NCBI RefSeq assembly: GCF_024494595.1
Contig: NZ_JANHDI010000014.1
Location: forward strand, 89,313-153,312
Origin: Halobellus rarus
GTDB lineage: Archaea > Halobacteriota > Halobacteria > Halobacteriales > Haloferacaceae
Direction: 5' to 3'
Length of the DNA: 64,000 nucleotides
Shown here piece after piece: positions 1 through 9,860 of this stretch. The notes under the pieces were generated by a model. The model was not told the origin of the DNA. It made no database searches and saw only the letters and a program-made list of their open reading frames with translations. A program made the translations under genes and the position numbers. Each line of letters starts with the position of its first letter. Position 1 is the first letter of the stretch.

Positions 1-188
1 CGGAGATACAGTTCACCGGCGTCGGCGTCGTAGCCGTACGAGACGGGGATCGCGTAGGGATCGCTCTCCTCGGCGAGCGCCAGCACGCCGACGCCGCCCG
101 TCCCCAGTAGTTCGTCGATCGCCTCGCGGTCCAGCACGACCGCACTCTCCTCGTCGGTCATATCTAACTGTTCGGCCTGTTGACTCAT
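1..188 (-). CDS. PPOX-like flavin-binding protein (partial)
   Basis: The frame opens at the ATG read leftwards from 188 and leaves the window after 62 residues, so only the N-terminus is visible. After an acidic leader it has a segment reading VGVLALAEESDPYAIPVSYG, the first strands of the pyridoxamine 5'-phosphate oxidase-like split beta-barrel that binds FMN or F420. Proteins of this family in haloarchaea are usually 140-170 residues, cytoplasmic, and of unknown substrate. It is transcribed divergently from rfcL, with 92 bases between the starts. The family is fairly sure; the substrate cannot be told. Confidence 0.7.
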   Translation of the reverse strand, partial: MSQQAEQLDMTDEESAVVLDREAIDELLGTGGVGVLALAEESDPYAIPVSYGYDADAGELYL

Positions 189-280
189 AAACTATCGCCC
201 GCTGTAGGAATCGCCTGCCAACCGCCGCGATCGGCTCCCGACCCGCAGAAGCTAAACGGGTCTCGCCCCTTCGCCCGACA

Positions 281-1765
281 ATGACCGACTGGACCGAACG
301 GTACCGTCCGTCGACCCTCTCGGAGGTCCGCGGCAACAACAAGGCCCGCGACGCCCTGAAAGAGTGGGCCGAGACGTGGTCCGAGCACCGCGAGCCGGTG
401 GTCCTCCACGGCGCGCCCGGCGTGGGAAAGACCTCCGCGGCCCACGCGCTGGCGAACGATATGGGCTGGGAGGTCGTCGAGCTCAACGCCTCCGACGAGC
501 GAACTGCCGACGCCATCGAGCGGTTCGCGGGGCGGGCCTCGCGCAATTCGACGCTCGCCGGATCGGTCGGCGACGGCAGCGGCGGCCGGCAGCTCGTCGT
601 GATGGACGAGGCCGACAACATCCACTACCAGTACGACCGCGGCGGCAAGCAAGCGGTCACGAGTCTCCTGAAGGGGGCGAACCAGCCGATCGTCCTCATC
701 GCCAACGAGTACTACGATATGTCGAACGGGCTGCGCAACGCCGCCCGCGAGATCGAGTTCCGCGACGTCTCCGCGCGTTCGATCGTGCCCGTTCTCCGCG
801 ACATCCTGCGGAAGGAGGGGATCGAGTTCGACGAGGAGGCGCTCGAACGGATCGCCGAGGAGAACAGCGGCGACCTCCGCGCCGCGGTGAAGGACCTCCA
901 GGCGACCGCAGACGGGAAGCCGAAAGTGGCCCTCGAAGACGTGACGACGGGATCGAGAAACCGCGCTGTCGGGCTCTTCGAGTTCCTCGACGCGGTGTTG
1001 AAAGAGAAGCCCGCCGAGGAGGCGCTCCGGACGGCTTACGACGTCGACGAGACGCCCGACGACCTCCTCCAGTGGGTCGAGGACAAGGTGTCGCTGGTCT
1101 ACGAGGGAGAGGAGCTCGCCCGCGCCTACGAGTTCCTCTCGAACGCCGACGTCTGGACCAGCCGGGTGTACACGACCGACTTCGACTACAGCTGGTGGCG
1201 CTACGCGACCGACAACCTCGCCGGGGGCGTCGCGGCCGCGCGCGACCGAACTCGCGGCGGGTGGACGCAGTACGGCGGCGCCCCCTACCGATCGACGCGG
1301 GATTCGACCCGCGACGAGGTCGTCCGGTCGATCGCCGAGTCCGGGGGCTTCTCGATGACGACCGCCCGCTTGGACGTGCTGCCGTTCCTCGCGGCGATGA
1401 CGCACCACTGCAAGCCCCGGGAGCTGACGGTCGCGATGGCCGCGTGGTACGACCTCGACGAGGCGGCCGTCTCCTACGTCACGGGCAGCGGCGAGACGAC
1501 GAACAAGGTCCAGTCGATCGTCGCGGACGCGGGCGAACTGCGGTCGGAAGCGGTCGAAGACCACGCCGGCGACGCGTTCGTCGAGCGCGCCTCAGAGGAG
1601 CGCGAGGACGACTCGGACGGGGAGGCCGACGACGGCGACGACCAGCAGACGCTCGGTTCGGACGTGCTGGACCGCGACGAAGCCGGCGCAGACGCAGACG
1701 ACGCGACGGCGGACGCCGAGGCCGCCGAAGACGACGGCCAGGCCGGCCTCTCGGACTTTATGTGA
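281..1765 (+). CDS. rfcL: Replication factor C large subunit
   Basis: Clamp-loader ATPase subunit that works with RfcS to load PCNA at primer-template junctions. The 494-residue protein starts MTDWTERYRP, the usual RFC N-terminus. The Walker A motif GAPGVGKT is at residues 44-51 and Walker B LVVMDEAD at about 105-112. A helical collar follows, then an acidic tail rich in Asp/Glu/Ala from about residue 425. The last eight residues, QAGLSDFM, fit a PCNA-interacting PIP box (Q-x-x-L-x-x-F), as known for archaeal RfcL. Length and layout are typical. A TATA-like stretch near 250 is compatible with a very short leader. Confidence 0.96.
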   Translation: MTDWTERYRPSTLSEVRGNNKARDALKEWAETWSEHREPVVLHGAPGVGKTSAAHALANDMGWEVVELNASDERTADAIERFAGRASRNSTLAGSVGDGSGGRQLVVMDEADNIHYQYDRGGKQAVTSLLKGANQPIVLIANEYYDMSNGLRNAAREIEFRDVSARSIVPVLRDILRKEGIEFDEEALERIAEENSGDLRAAVKDLQATADGKPKVALEDVTTGSRNRAVGLFEFLDAVLKEKPAEEALRTAYDVDETPDDLLQWVEDKVSLVYEGEELARAYEFLSNADVWTSRVYTTDFDYSWWRYATDNLAGGVAAARDRTRGGWTQYGGAPYRSTRDSTRDEVVRSIAESGGFSMTTARLDVLPFLAAMTHHCKPRELTVAMAAWYDLDEAAVSYVTGSGETTNKVQSIVADAGELRSEAVEDHAGDAFVERASEEREDDSDGEADDGDDQQTLGSDVLDRDEAGADADDATADAEAAEDDGQAGLSDFM

Positions 1766-1855
1766 TCGGACCGATCGCCGGCAGTCGTCGGCTGGTCTCG
1801 GAGCCGCCAGATACGAAACGGCCCATCAGCTACGTGGCCGAGAGGCGCTCGCCGA

Positions 1856-2395
1856 TTACGTGGCCGAGACGGACCGGTTGAACCGGGAGACAGCCACTTC
1901 GAGGAGAACGCTTCCGATCGCGGCCGGTCCCGCCAGGAGTGCACCGAGCGCCGCGCCCTCGACGGACCCGGTGAGCGAGATGCCCGCGACAGCGCCGCCG
2001 ACCCCGCCGAGAGCGTAGCCGGCGGTCGCATAATTGAGCGCCGACTCCCGCGGGACGCTACGGGTCACGAAGATCAGCGTCGCGCCCACCGCGATGGGAA
2101 TCCCCTCGGCGACGGCCGCGAGGAGGAGCCCCCCGGCGACCGCCACGGCGGCGAACCGGAGCAGTCCGACGAACGCGCCGGGCGTGATCGCATCCAGTCC
2201 GCTCGCGGGGCTGAACGCGGCGACCGCGACGGCGACGAGGATGGCGGCCGCGTGGACGGCGGGCAGCGTCACTTCGATGCGCGTGCCAGTCAGGCGGGCG
2301 GCGAGCAGGCTCACCCCCGCGAGCAGCGGGAGGACGACGAGCGTCGCGATGGCCGCGAGGAGGACGAGGAACCCGGCACCGGGGACGTTGGTCAC
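1856..2395 (-). CDS. Hypothetical multi-pass membrane protein
   Basis: A 179-residue, Ala/Val/Leu/Gly-rich protein with about five to six predicted membrane helices and almost no soluble part; the start is a GTG at 2395. I do not recognise a family. It lies alone, leftward, between rfcL (convergent) and the amino-acid ABC transporter genes. The gap to the ATPase gene is 93 bases, so it may or may not be cotranscribed. The frame shows normal host codon use with G/C third positions. Function unknown. Confidence 0.7.
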   Translation of the reverse strand: MTNVPGAGFLVLLAAIATLVVLPLLAGVSLLAARLTGTRIEVTLPAVHAAAILVAVAVAAFSPASGLDAITPGAFVGLLRFAAVAVAGGLLLAAVAEGIPIAVGATLIFVTRSVPRESALNYATAGYALGGVGGAVAGISLTGSVEGAALGALLAGPAAIGSVLLEVAVSRFNRSVSAT

Positions 2396-2488
2396 GAGCG
2401 CCGCTACGCGAACGGGCGGTAAGTGCTTTGTCGGCGGAGGGGATCGAGTACAGCGCGAATTCGCACCGGTGAGTGTTCGAAAGAGCTC

Positions 2489-3259
2489 TCAGAGCAGTTT
2501 CGAGAGGAACTGCTCGCCGCGTTCGGTCTCGGGGTTCTCGAAGAACGATTCCGGAGCGCCGGTCTCGACGATGCGGCCCTCGTCCATCAGCACGACGCGG
2601 TCGGCCACCTCGCGGGCGAAGCCCATCTCGTGGGTGACGACCATCATCGTCATCCCCTCGTCGGCGAGGCCGCGCATCACTTCGAGCACTTCCCCCACGA
2701 GTTCGGGGTCGAGCGCGCTCGTCACCTCGTCGAACAGCATCACGCGCGGGTCCATCGCGAGCGCGCGGGCGATCGCGACGCGCTGCTGTTGTCCGCCGGA
2801 GAGCTGGTTCGGATACGAGTCCGCCTGGTCGCTCAAGCCGACCTCCGCGAGGAGTTCCTCCGCGCGCTGTCTGGCGGCCGCCTCGCCGGTCCCGCGGACT
2901 TTCCGGGGCGCGAGCGTGAGGTTCTCGATCGCCGTCTTGTGCGGGAACAGGTTGAACGACTGGAACACCATCCCGATGCGCTGTCGGAGGCGGTTGATGT
3001 CCGCGTCGGGGTCGGAGATCGAGCGGCCGTCGAGTCGGATCTCGCCGTTCTGGATCTCTTCTAAGCGGTTGGCACACCGGAGCAGCGTCGACTTGCCGGA
3101 CCCCGAGGGGCCGATGACGACGCACACCTCGCCGTCCTCGACGTCCAGTGAGATGTCCTTGAGGACGTGGGTGTCGCCGAAGTACTTGTCGACGTGTTCG
3201 AACTCGAGGAGCGCGTGGTCTCCGGGGCCGCCGGCGCTGTCGCGGTCGCTGTCACTCAC
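2489..3259 (-). CDS. Polar amino-acid ABC transporter ATPase
   Basis: ATP-binding subunit of a GlnQ/HisP-type importer, acting at the inner face of the membrane. In 256 residues it shows Walker [10 protein letters not shown] at 50-58, the Q-loop near residue 100 ([11 protein letters not shown]), signature LSGGQ at 153-157 and Walker B VMLFDE at 173-178 followed by the D-loop SALD. The start codon overlaps the end of the permease gene by four bases, so the two are cotranslated. It is the last gene of the leftward order receptor, permease, ATPase. The exact amino acid carried cannot be read from the sequence. Confidence 0.93.
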   Translation of the reverse strand: MSDSDRDSAGGPGDHALLEFEHVDKYFGDTHVLKDISLDVEDGEVCVVIGPSGSGKSTLLRCANRLEEIQNGEIRLDGRSISDPDADINRLRQRIGMVFQSFNLFPHKTAIENLTLAPRKVRGTGEAAARQRAEELLAEVGLSDQADSYPNQLSGGQQQRVAIARALAMDPRVMLFDEVTSALDPELVGEVLEVMRGLADEGMTMMVVTHEMGFAREVADRVVLMDEGRIVETGAPESFFENPETERGEQFLSKLL

Positions 3260-4083
3260 TGGGACTCACCTCCCCAGTCCGAGCGCTCTTCGAGGTACTC
3301 CACGAGCCGACCCATCGGGATCGTGATCGACAGATAGGCGATGGCGACGAGCACCAGCGGCGTCCACGGGTCGAACGTCGCGCTGTTGACGCTGCGGAAC
3401 TGCTGGATGAGTTCGGGGACGGCGATGACGGTCAGAAGCGAGGTGTCCTTCACGAGGATGATCTGGTCGTTGCCGACCGCCGCGAGCGCGTTTCGCCACG
3501 CCTGCGGGATCACGACCTCGCGCATCGCCTGCACGTAGCCCATCCCCAGCGAGCGGGCCGCCTCCATCTGTCCGTCGTGGACCGCGCCGATGCCGCCGCG
3601 GACCGCCTCGCCGACGTACGCCGCGTGGTTCAGCGTCAGCGCGATGATCGCCGTCGGAATCCCCCAGTCCTGAACCGGGAAGGTCCCCGGCCACAGCGTC
3701 GGGATGCCGAAGTAGACGACGAAGATCTGGAACAGGAGCGGCGTCCCGCGGAAGAACTGCACGTAGATCGCCGCGAGACCGCTCGTGATCCTCGTCTTCG
3801 AGACGCGGGCGAGACCGACGAAGATCCCGGCCGAGACCGAGAGGACGCTGCCGGTGACCACGATACCGAGGACCAGTCCGTACGCTCTGAGGAACTGTGG
3901 AAGGATCGTCGGTATCAGCCCGTAATCCACCTGTGTCGCCAGAATGTACAGGAGAAGCAGGCCGACGCCGAGCGCGAAGAGACTCGACAGCCCGACGCCG
4001 AGATACTTCAACGTCTGATCGTCGAAGAACCCGTCGGCGACGGCGTTGGCGTCGGCGGAGGCGTCCGCGTATGAATCTGCCAT
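3256..4083 (-). CDS. Polar amino-acid ABC transporter permease
   Basis: Membrane channel subunit of the importer. The 275-residue protein has a soluble N-terminal leader, one membrane helix at about residues 30-55, then the five-helix HisM/GlnP core. The cytoplasmic EAA loop, [21 protein letters not shown], is near residues 175-195 and docks with the ATPase. The ATG at 4081-4083 lies 33 bases downstream of the receptor gene. There is only one permease gene, so the channel is probably a homodimer. Confidence 0.92.
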   Translation of the reverse strand: MADSYADASADANAVADGFFDDQTLKYLGVGLSSLFALGVGLLLLYILATQVDYGLIPTILPQFLRAYGLVLGIVVTGSVLSVSAGIFVGLARVSKTRITSGLAAIYVQFFRGTPLLFQIFVVYFGIPTLWPGTFPVQDWGIPTAIIALTLNHAAYVGEAVRGGIGAVHDGQMEAARSLGMGYVQAMREVVIPQAWRNALAAVGNDQIILVKDTSLLTVIAVPELIQQFRSVNSATFDPWTPLVLVAIAYLSITIPMGRLVEYLEERSDWGGESQ

Positions 4084-4116
4084 AGTTGAGGCGAAGTGAT
4101 GCGGCTCCGTGAGGGG

Positions 4117-5013
4117 TTATCCGGAGAAGTACTCCGAGTAGATCTCGTCGTACGTGCCGTCCTCTCTGATCGCCGCGAGCGCCTCGTTGACGCGCTCGCG
4201 GAACTCGTCGTCGTCCTGGCGGAAGGCGATGCCGTAGTTCTCGACGGTGAGCGTGAGATACGGCGGCGCGTCACCGTCGCCCTCGGCGGCGGCACCCTCG
4301 CCCTCGAGGAACACCACGTCGTCGTTGTCGTTCGCGAACTCCGCGTTGACCGTGTTGTCGTTGATGACCGCGTCGACCTGCCCGTTGTTCAGCGCCTGGA
4401 ACGCGCCGGGGATCTGATCGTAGCTCTTGATGTCGAGTTCGCCGTCGAACTCCTCTTGGAGTTCCTCGGCTGCACCCGCGCCCGTCGTGCCCTTCTGGAC
4501 GCCGACGGCGCGACCGCGGAGGTCCTCCTTCGAGGTGATCTCGCCGTCGTCGCGGACGATGACCGTCTGGTAGGCCGTGAAGTACGGGTCCGAGAAGTCC
4601 ACCTGCTCGGCCCGCTCGTCGTTGATCGTCATCGCGGACATGATGATCCGGAAGTTGTTGTTGTTGAGCGAGGGGATGATCGAGTCGAAGCTGGTCGATT
4701 TGAACTCGTAACTGACGCCGAGTTGCTCCTCGAAGACCGCTTCGGCGATGTCGACGTCGAACCCCGTCAGTTCTCCGGAAGTCGTCTCGTACTCGAACGG
4801 GCGGTACGGGATGTCCGAACCGATGACGACGTTCGAGGGGACGATCGATTCGGTCGTCGCCGCCTCGGTCGCCGTCTCCGTCGAGTCCGATCCGGAGTCG
4901 CTGTCGCCGTCCGCTTCAGTGCTCTGATCGCCGGATCCGCCGCCGGTACACCCGGCGAACAGACCGCCGGCCAGCACGCCGGCTCCGGTCTTCACGTACG
5001 TCCGTCTGTCCAT
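4117..5013 (-). CDS. Amino-acid ABC transporter solute-binding lipoprotein
   Basis: Extracytoplasmic receptor (SBP_bac_3 family) that feeds the permease. I start at the ATG at 5011-5013, giving MDRRTYVKTG: a twin-arginine signal followed by the lipobox LFAGC at residues 17-21. This predicts Tat export and lipid anchoring, the usual arrangement in haloarchaea. An acidic Asp/Ser/Glu linker follows, then the bilobed domain with GSDIPYRPFEY and the closing motif YDEIYSEYF. The frame is open 11 codons further upstream, but a signal-compatible start is only found here. It is the first gene of the three-gene importer operon. Confidence 0.93.
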   Translation of the reverse strand: MDRRTYVKTGAGVLAGGLFAGCTGGGSGDQSTEADGDSDSGSDSTETATEAATTESIVPSNVVIGSDIPYRPFEYETTSGELTGFDVDIAEAVFEEQLGVSYEFKSTSFDSIIPSLNNNNFRIIMSAMTINDERAEQVDFSDPYFTAYQTVIVRDDGEITSKEDLRGRAVGVQKGTTGAGAAEELQEEFDGELDIKSYDQIPGAFQALNNGQVDAVINDNTVNAEFANDNDDVVFLEGEGAAAEGDGDAPPYLTLTVENYGIAFRQDDDEFRERVNEALAAIREDGTYDEIYSEYFSG

Positions 5014-5228
5014 AACATCGGTTCGTTGTAGAGAGCAATATAACAACGTGTCGCTTCTGTATACGTCCGTTCACGCATCTCACGGGTTTTCGACCGCGCG
5101 TTCGGATGCTGGAGCGGACAGCGGACGACACCGGACGGGAACTGGACTGCCTGGCGACCGGACGGCTTGGACAGAATCGAAGGCGGTCGACGGAGCTGAA
5201 CGGGAGCGACGGAACCGACCGAACGCGG

Positions 5229-6071
5229 TCAGTCGCCGCCGGGAACCCCGCGGGACCCCGCGGAGCCGACGTCGCGACGGAGCGCGTACCACGCGGCGAC
5301 GACCAGCGCGAGTGCGGTGAGGCCGCCGGCGAGAGAGACGTACTGGAGCGTCCCGCCGTACACCAGCCGCCCGGTGACGAGGAGCGAGATCACGACGGCG
5401 GCGGCCACCGCGCTCAATAGACGGACACGGCGAGAGGGTCCTCCAGAGACGGCCGACGGCGACGCCCACACCGCGGCCGAGAGCAGCGCCGCGTAGGCCC
5501 CCAGACCGAGAAGGTAATACGCCGCCTGGATCGGCGGCCCGAACGTGACGAACGCGTGCGGCGTCAACGCGAGCAGGACCGGGATGAGCCCGGCCGCGAC
5601 GGCGAGCACTCGTTTGACGTCTTCGGAGGAGCTCTGGCTCTGAGACGGACCGTACGCCCACGCCGCCGCGAGCGCGACGCCCGTGAAGATGATCGACGCC
5701 GTCCCGAAGTGCGCCAGCAGGATCGCCCACTCGTAGGTCGTCACCGTGAGCGCGCCGAGGATGATCTGCGAGGGCAGGAGGATCGTCGCGCCGGCGAGCG
5801 CGAGTCGAATCCGGCGGTCTGCGCCCTCCCGCCACGCGAGGATCGTCGTCCCGAGGACGACGAACCCGGTGACCATCGCGACGAGTCGGTGGAACCACTC
5901 GACGAAACTGCTCCAGTTCGCCGGGAAGAGGCCCAGAAAGCCGTCGCAAAAGGGCCATCGGCCGGCACAGGTCAATCCCGCTCCCGTCGCCGCGGTGTAC
6001 ACCCCGAGCACCATCAGGATACCCGTCAACGCGGCGGAGACGCCGACGAAACGGCGGAGGCGCGCGTCCAT
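5229..6071 (-). CDS. ctaA: CtaA/COX15-like heme A synthase
   Basis: Integral membrane enzyme that oxidises heme O to heme A for heme-copper terminal oxidases. From the ATG at 6069-6071 it is 280 residues with about eight membrane helices. It carries the outer-loop cysteine pair (TCAGRWPFC), the conserved EWFHR helix and a second histidine in LLAHFG, as in the family's heme-binding helices. The frame continues upstream for 31 codons, but that part overlaps the promoter-like box at 6094-6101, so the internal ATG is preferred. It is transcribed away from the M24-like gene. I see no other oxidase genes in the window. Confidence 0.85.
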   Translation of the reverse strand: MDARLRRFVGVSAALTGILMVLGVYTAATGAGLTCAGRWPFCDGFLGLFPANWSSFVEWFHRLVAMVTGFVVLGTTILAWREGADRRIRLALAGATILLPSQIILGALTVTTYEWAILLAHFGTASIIFTGVALAAAWAYGPSQSQSSSEDVKRVLAVAAGLIPVLLALTPHAFVTFGPPIQAAYYLLGLGAYAALLSAAVWASPSAVSGGPSRRVRLLSAVAAAVVISLLVTGRLVYGGTLQYVSLAGGLTALALVVAAWYALRRDVGSAGSRGVPGGD

Positions 6072-6093
6072 ACGTCGACCTCGGGGTCGGAGA

Positions 6094-6101
6094 TACTTGA
6101 A
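6094..6101 (-). promoter_or_regulatory. TATA-like box of the heme A synthase gene
   Basis: TTCAAGTA on the minus strand, 23-30 bases before the start codon at 6071. The spacing would put transcription initiation at or next to the ATG, a leaderless transcript as is usual in haloarchaea. The box resembles the one before pdxS (TTTAAGTA at 18471). Confidence 0.5.
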
Positions 6102-6195
6102 TCGCTCTTTCGTCGAGCGGTCGAATCGGCCGCTCGCTTGCCCCCGCCGGGACGGATTCGACACGTTTCAAAAGTCACCGGTGGAATGCGGAGGT

Positions 6196-7392
6196 ATGAC
6201 CGACGGCACGCCGACCGGAGAGAGAGCGAGAGAACGCGAGAACGAGGGCGTCAACGAAGTCGACGGCGTCGTCGACCGGACGGACGAACACCTCGAACAC
6301 CGTCGCGAGCGACTCGCCGCCGTCCTCGACGAAGGGGGGTTCGACGCGGTCTGGTTCGGCCGGCCCAACTCCTTCGCGTGGCTGACGGGCGGGAGCAACG
6401 TCGTCGATCGCGACGCCGACGTCGGGGTCGCCGCCGCCGGCTACACCCGCGCCGACGGCTTCGTCGTCGTCACGAACAACATCGAAGCCGAGCGGCTCGC
6501 GGCCGAGGAGGTCCCCGAAGACTTCGACGTCACGTCGGTGCCGTGGTACGAATCCTCGCTCGCGGCGGCCGTCGCCGACGCGACTGGGGGCACGGGTGCC
6601 GCCGACTTCGACGTGCCCGGGTTCGAGACGCTCGACGCGAGTCGGCTCCGCCGACCACTCGCACAGAGCGACATCGAGCGCTACCGCACGCTGGGACGCG
6701 ACGTCGCCGACGCGCTCGAACGGGTCGCCCGCGAACTGCACGCCGACGACACCGAACACGAGGTCGCCGCCGGCCTGCGCGTCTCGCTCGCGACGCGCGG
6801 GATCGAAGCGCCCGTGGTGCTCGTCGGGGGCAGCGAACGCGCGCAGCGGTACCGCCACTACACGCCGACGCGGAGCGAACTCGGCGACTACGCGCTGCTG
6901 TCCGTGACCGCCGAGCGCGGCGGCCTCTACGCGAGCGCGACGCGGACGGTCGCCTTCGAGGGCGCTCCCGAGTGGCTCACGGAGCGGCACGGGAAGGCGA
7001 TGCGTGTGGAGGCGACGGCGCTCGGCGCGACCCTGCGCGCCGCAGACAGCGGGGAAACGGCCGGAGACGTCTTCGACGAGATCGTCGCGGCGTACGACGC
7101 GGTCGGGGAGCCGGGCGAGTGGCGAAAGCACCACCAGGGCGGAGCCGCCGGGTTCGCGGGCCGCGAGTGGATCGCGACGCCCGAGGGCGACGAGTCGGTC
7201 GAGACCCCGCTGGCGTACGCGTACAACCCGACGGTCCGGGGAGCGAAATCCGAGGACACCGTCCTCCTCACCGACGACGGCGCGGAAGTGCTGACGAGGA
7301 CGGGCGAGTGGCCCACGCGGACGGTCGCTTCCTGCGGCGACGGCGGGTTCGAGATCGAGCGTCATACGGTCCGCTCGCTCGGCGGCGAGTGA
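6196..7392 (+). CDS. M24-like (creatinase-fold) protein, metal ligands degenerate
   Basis: A 398-residue protein with the two-part layout of proline dipeptidase/creatinase proteins: an N-terminal creatinase-like domain (to about residue 155) and a C-terminal pita-bread domain. In active M24 enzymes the segment GDxxxxDxG...DxTRT supplies two metal-binding aspartates; here it reads GDYALLSVTAERGG and ASATRT, with Ser in place of both. The EPG glutamate is replaced in AYAYNPT. The His in HHQGGAAG and the final Glu in KSEDT remain. It therefore probably does not bind the usual metal pair; a creatinase-like metal-free reaction or a non-catalytic role is possible. The start ATG at 6196 follows GGAGGT; an in-frame GTG lies at 6181. 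Confidence 0.75.
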   Translation: MTDGTPTGERARERENEGVNEVDGVVDRTDEHLEHRRERLAAVLDEGGFDAVWFGRPNSFAWLTGGSNVVDRDADVGVAAAGYTRADGFVVVTNNIEAERLAAEEVPEDFDVTSVPWYESSLAAAVADATGGTGAADFDVPGFETLDASRLRRPLAQSDIERYRTLGRDVADALERVARELHADDTEHEVAAGLRVSLATRGIEAPVVLVGGSERAQRYRHYTPTRSELGDYALLSVTAERGGLYASATRTVAFEGAPEWLTERHGKAMRVEATALGATLRAADSGETAGDVFDEIVAAYDAVGEPGEWRKHHQGGAAGFAGREWIATPEGDESVETPLAYAYNPTVRGAKSEDTVLLTDDGAEVLTRTGEWPTRTVASCGDGGFEIERHTVRSLGGE

Positions 7393-7484
7393 ACGGCCGC
7401 GTGGCGGCCGAGTGATAACCGGGACGACGCTCCCGACCTGGATCGGCGACGCTCCCGACCCGGACCGAGCGACGCTCGCGCCGC

Positions 7485-7551
7485 AGGACTACTCGTCCCC
7501 GAGTAGTCCTTCGTCGTCTGTCGAAGCAGCGTTCGACAGATAGCTTTTTTT
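7485..7551 (+). terminator. Two tandem hairpins and a T-tract
   Basis: A perfect 11-base-pair hairpin (arms 7485-7495 and 7500-7510, loop TCCC) is followed by a perfect 9-base-pair hairpin (7517-7525 and 7532-7540) and seven T residues at 7545-7551. It lies between the M24-like gene and malic enzyme, ending 24 bases before the malic enzyme ATG. The simplest reading is a terminator for the upstream gene; a regulatory leader for malic enzyme is the alternative. Just upstream, CGACGCTCCCGACC occurs twice (near 7426 and 7449). Confidence 0.55.
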
Positions 7552-7574
7552 GTACCGCTATCGTCGCCGCCGCT

Positions 7575-9818
7575 ATGGGACTCGACGACGACGCGAGGGA
7601 GTATCACCGCGAGGAACCGCCCGGCAAGATCGAGATATCGACGACGAAGCCGACGAACACCCAGCGGGACCTCTCGCTGGCGTACTCGCCCGGCGTCGCC
7701 GCGCCGTGTCGCGACATCGACGCGGATCCGACGCGCGCCTACGAGTACACCGCGAAGGGGAACCTCGTCGGCGTGGTCTCCAACGGCAGCGCCGTCCTCG
7801 GCCTCGGCGACATCGGCGCGCAGGCGTCGAAGCCCGTGATGGAGGGGAAGGGCGTCCTGTTCAAGCGCTTCGCCGACATCGACGTCTTCGACATCGAACT
7901 CGACCTCGAAGACCCCGACGAGATCGTCGACACCGTGCGGGCGATGGAGCCGACGTTCGGCGGCATCAACCTCGAGGACATCAAGGCCCCCGAGTGCTTC
8001 GAGATCGAGTCCCGCCTCCGCGAGGAGGTCGACATCCCCGTCTTCCACGACGACCAACACGGCACGGCGATCATCTCCGGCGCGGCGCTCGTGAACGCCG
8101 TCGACATCGTCGATAAGGAGTTCGAGGATCTGAAAGTGGTCTTCTCGGGCGCTGGCGCGGCCGCGATCGCGACGGCGCGGTTCTACACCACACTCGGCGT
8201 GCGCAAGGAGAACATCGTGATGTGCGATTCCTCGGGCGTGATCGGGACCGACCGCGAGGACCTCAACCAGTTCAAATCGGAGTTCGCGTCCGACGTCGAG
8301 GCCGACACGCTCGCGGAGGCGATGGAGGGTGCCGACGTCTTCGTCGGTCTCTCGGTCGGCGGGATCGTCTCCCAGGAGATGGTCGCGTCGATGGCCGAGA
8401 ACCCCGCCGTCTTCGCGATGGCGAACCCGACTCCCGAAATCGACTACGAGGAGGCGAAGGACGCCCGCGACGACACGGTCATCATGGCGACGGGGCGCTC
8501 GGACTACCCGAATCAGGTGAACAACGTCCTCGGGTTCCCGTTCATCTTCCGCGGCGCGCTCGACGTGCGCGCGACGGAGATCAACGAGGAGATGAAGCGC
8601 GCGGCCGCGGAGGCGCTCGCGGACCTGGCGCGACAGGACGTCCCCGACGCCGTCGTCAAGGCCTACGGCGACCAACCGCTGCAGTTCGGCCCCGATTACG
8701 TGATCCCGAAACCGCTCGATCCTCGCGTGCTCTTCGAGGTGGCCCCCGCCATCGCGAGAGCGGCGATGGACTCCGGCTGTGCCCGGACCGAGGTCGACCT
8801 CGACGCCTACGAGGAACGGCTGGAGGCGCGTCTCGGCAAGTCCCGCGAGATGATGCGCGTCGTCCTCAACAAGGCGAAGTCCGACCCCAAGCGGGTCGCG
8901 CTCGCGGAGGGCGGCGACGAGAAGATGATCCGCGCGGCCTACCAGATGCGGGAGCAGGGGATCGCCCACCCGGTCCTCGTCGGCGACGCCGACGAGATCG
9001 CCGGCACGGCTGCAGAGCTCGGCCTGGAGTTCGAGCCCGAGATCGTCGACCCCCGGAGCGGCGACTGGGACCGCTACGCCGACCGCCTGTACGAACTGCG
9101 GCAGCGCGAGGGCGTCACCAAGCGCGAGGCGCACGAACTCATCCGCGGCGACAGCAACTACTTCGCCAGCGTGATGGTCGAGGAGGGCGACGCCGACGCG
9201 ATGCTGACGGGGCTGACCCACCACTACCCCTCGGCGCTGCGGCCGCCGCTGTCGATCATCGGCACCGCGCCGGACGCCGAGTACGCGGCCGGAGTCTATC
9301 TGCTGACGTTCAAGAACCGGGTCATCTTCGCCGCCGACACGACGGTCAACCTCGATCCCGACTCGGACGTGCTCGCGGAGATCACGAAACACACCGCGGA
9401 ACTGGCCCGGCGGTTCAACGTCGAACCCCGCGCGGCGATGCTGTCGTACTCGAACTTCGGGAGCGTCGACAACGCGGGCACGCGGAAGATCCGCGACGCC
9501 GTCTCCGACCTCCACGCCGACGAGGAGGTCGACTTCCCGATCGACGGGGAGATGCAGGCCGACACCGCCGTCGTCGAGGACATCCTCGCGGGGACCTACG
9601 AGTTCTCCGACCTCGATCAGCCCGCGAACGTCCTCGTCTTCCCGAACCTCGAATCGGGCAACATCGGCTACAAGCTCCTGCAGCGCCTCGGCGGCGCGGA
9701 GGCCATCGGCCCGATGCTCGTCGGGATGGACAAGCCCGTCCACGTCCTCCAGCGCGGCGACGAGGTGAAGGACATCGTCAACCTCGCCGGCGTCGCCGTC
9801 GTCGACGCCCAGGAGTAA
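7575..9818 (+). CDS. maeB: NADP-type malic enzyme with C-terminal phosphotransacetylase-like domain
   Basis: Oxidative decarboxylation of malate to pyruvate, giving NAD(P)H. The 747-residue protein has the malic enzyme N-terminal domain ([12 protein letters not shown] near residue 35, a catalytic-site segment with [10 protein letters not shown] near residue 157), an NAD(P)-binding fold with [15 protein letters not shown] near residue 193, and from about residue 430 a phosphate acetyltransferase-like domain. This MaeB fusion is well known; in studied examples the C-terminal domain acts in acetyl-CoA regulation rather than catalysis. Length is normal. It stands alone, with hairpins directly upstream. 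Confidence 0.94.
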   Translation: MGLDDDAREYHREEPPGKIEISTTKPTNTQRDLSLAYSPGVAAPCRDIDADPTRAYEYTAKGNLVGVVSNGSAVLGLGDIGAQASKPVMEGKGVLFKRFADIDVFDIELDLEDPDEIVDTVRAMEPTFGGINLEDIKAPECFEIESRLREEVDIPVFHDDQHGTAIISGAALVNAVDIVDKEFEDLKVVFSGAGAAAIATARFYTTLGVRKENIVMCDSSGVIGTDREDLNQFKSEFASDVEADTLAEAMEGADVFVGLSVGGIVSQEMVASMAENPAVFAMANPTPEIDYEEAKDARDDTVIMATGRSDYPNQVNNVLGFPFIFRGALDVRATEINEEMKRAAAEALADLARQDVPDAVVKAYGDQPLQFGPDYVIPKPLDPRVLFEVAPAIARAAMDSGCARTEVDLDAYEERLEARLGKSREMMRVVLNKAKSDPKRVALAEGGDEKMIRAAYQMREQGIAHPVLVGDADEIAGTAAELGLEFEPEIVDPRSGDWDRYADRLYELRQREGVTKREAHELIRGDSNYFASVMVEEGDADAMLTGLTHHYPSALRPPLSIIGTAPDAEYAAGVYLLTFKNRVIFAADTTVNLDPDSDVLAEITKHTAELARRFNVEPRAAMLSYSNFGSVDNAGTRKIRDAVSDLHADEEVDFPIDGEMQADTAVVEDILAGTYEFSDLDQPANVLVFPNLESGNIGYKLLQRLGGAEAIGPMLVGMDKPVHVLQRGDEVKDIVNLAGVAVVDAQE

Positions 9819-9860
9819 CGGCCGGAGTCCCGGCCGTCGATCCGGGGCCGGCGCACCGAC

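Noticed and set aside
185..1564. Long open frame antisense to rfcL
   Set aside because: Arg/Val/Glu-rich mirror of a clear RFC gene; such antisense frames are common in GC-rich genomes.
7362..9743. 793-codon open frame antisense to malic enzyme
   Set aside because: Mirror of a well-conserved enzyme; no domain or start signal of its own.
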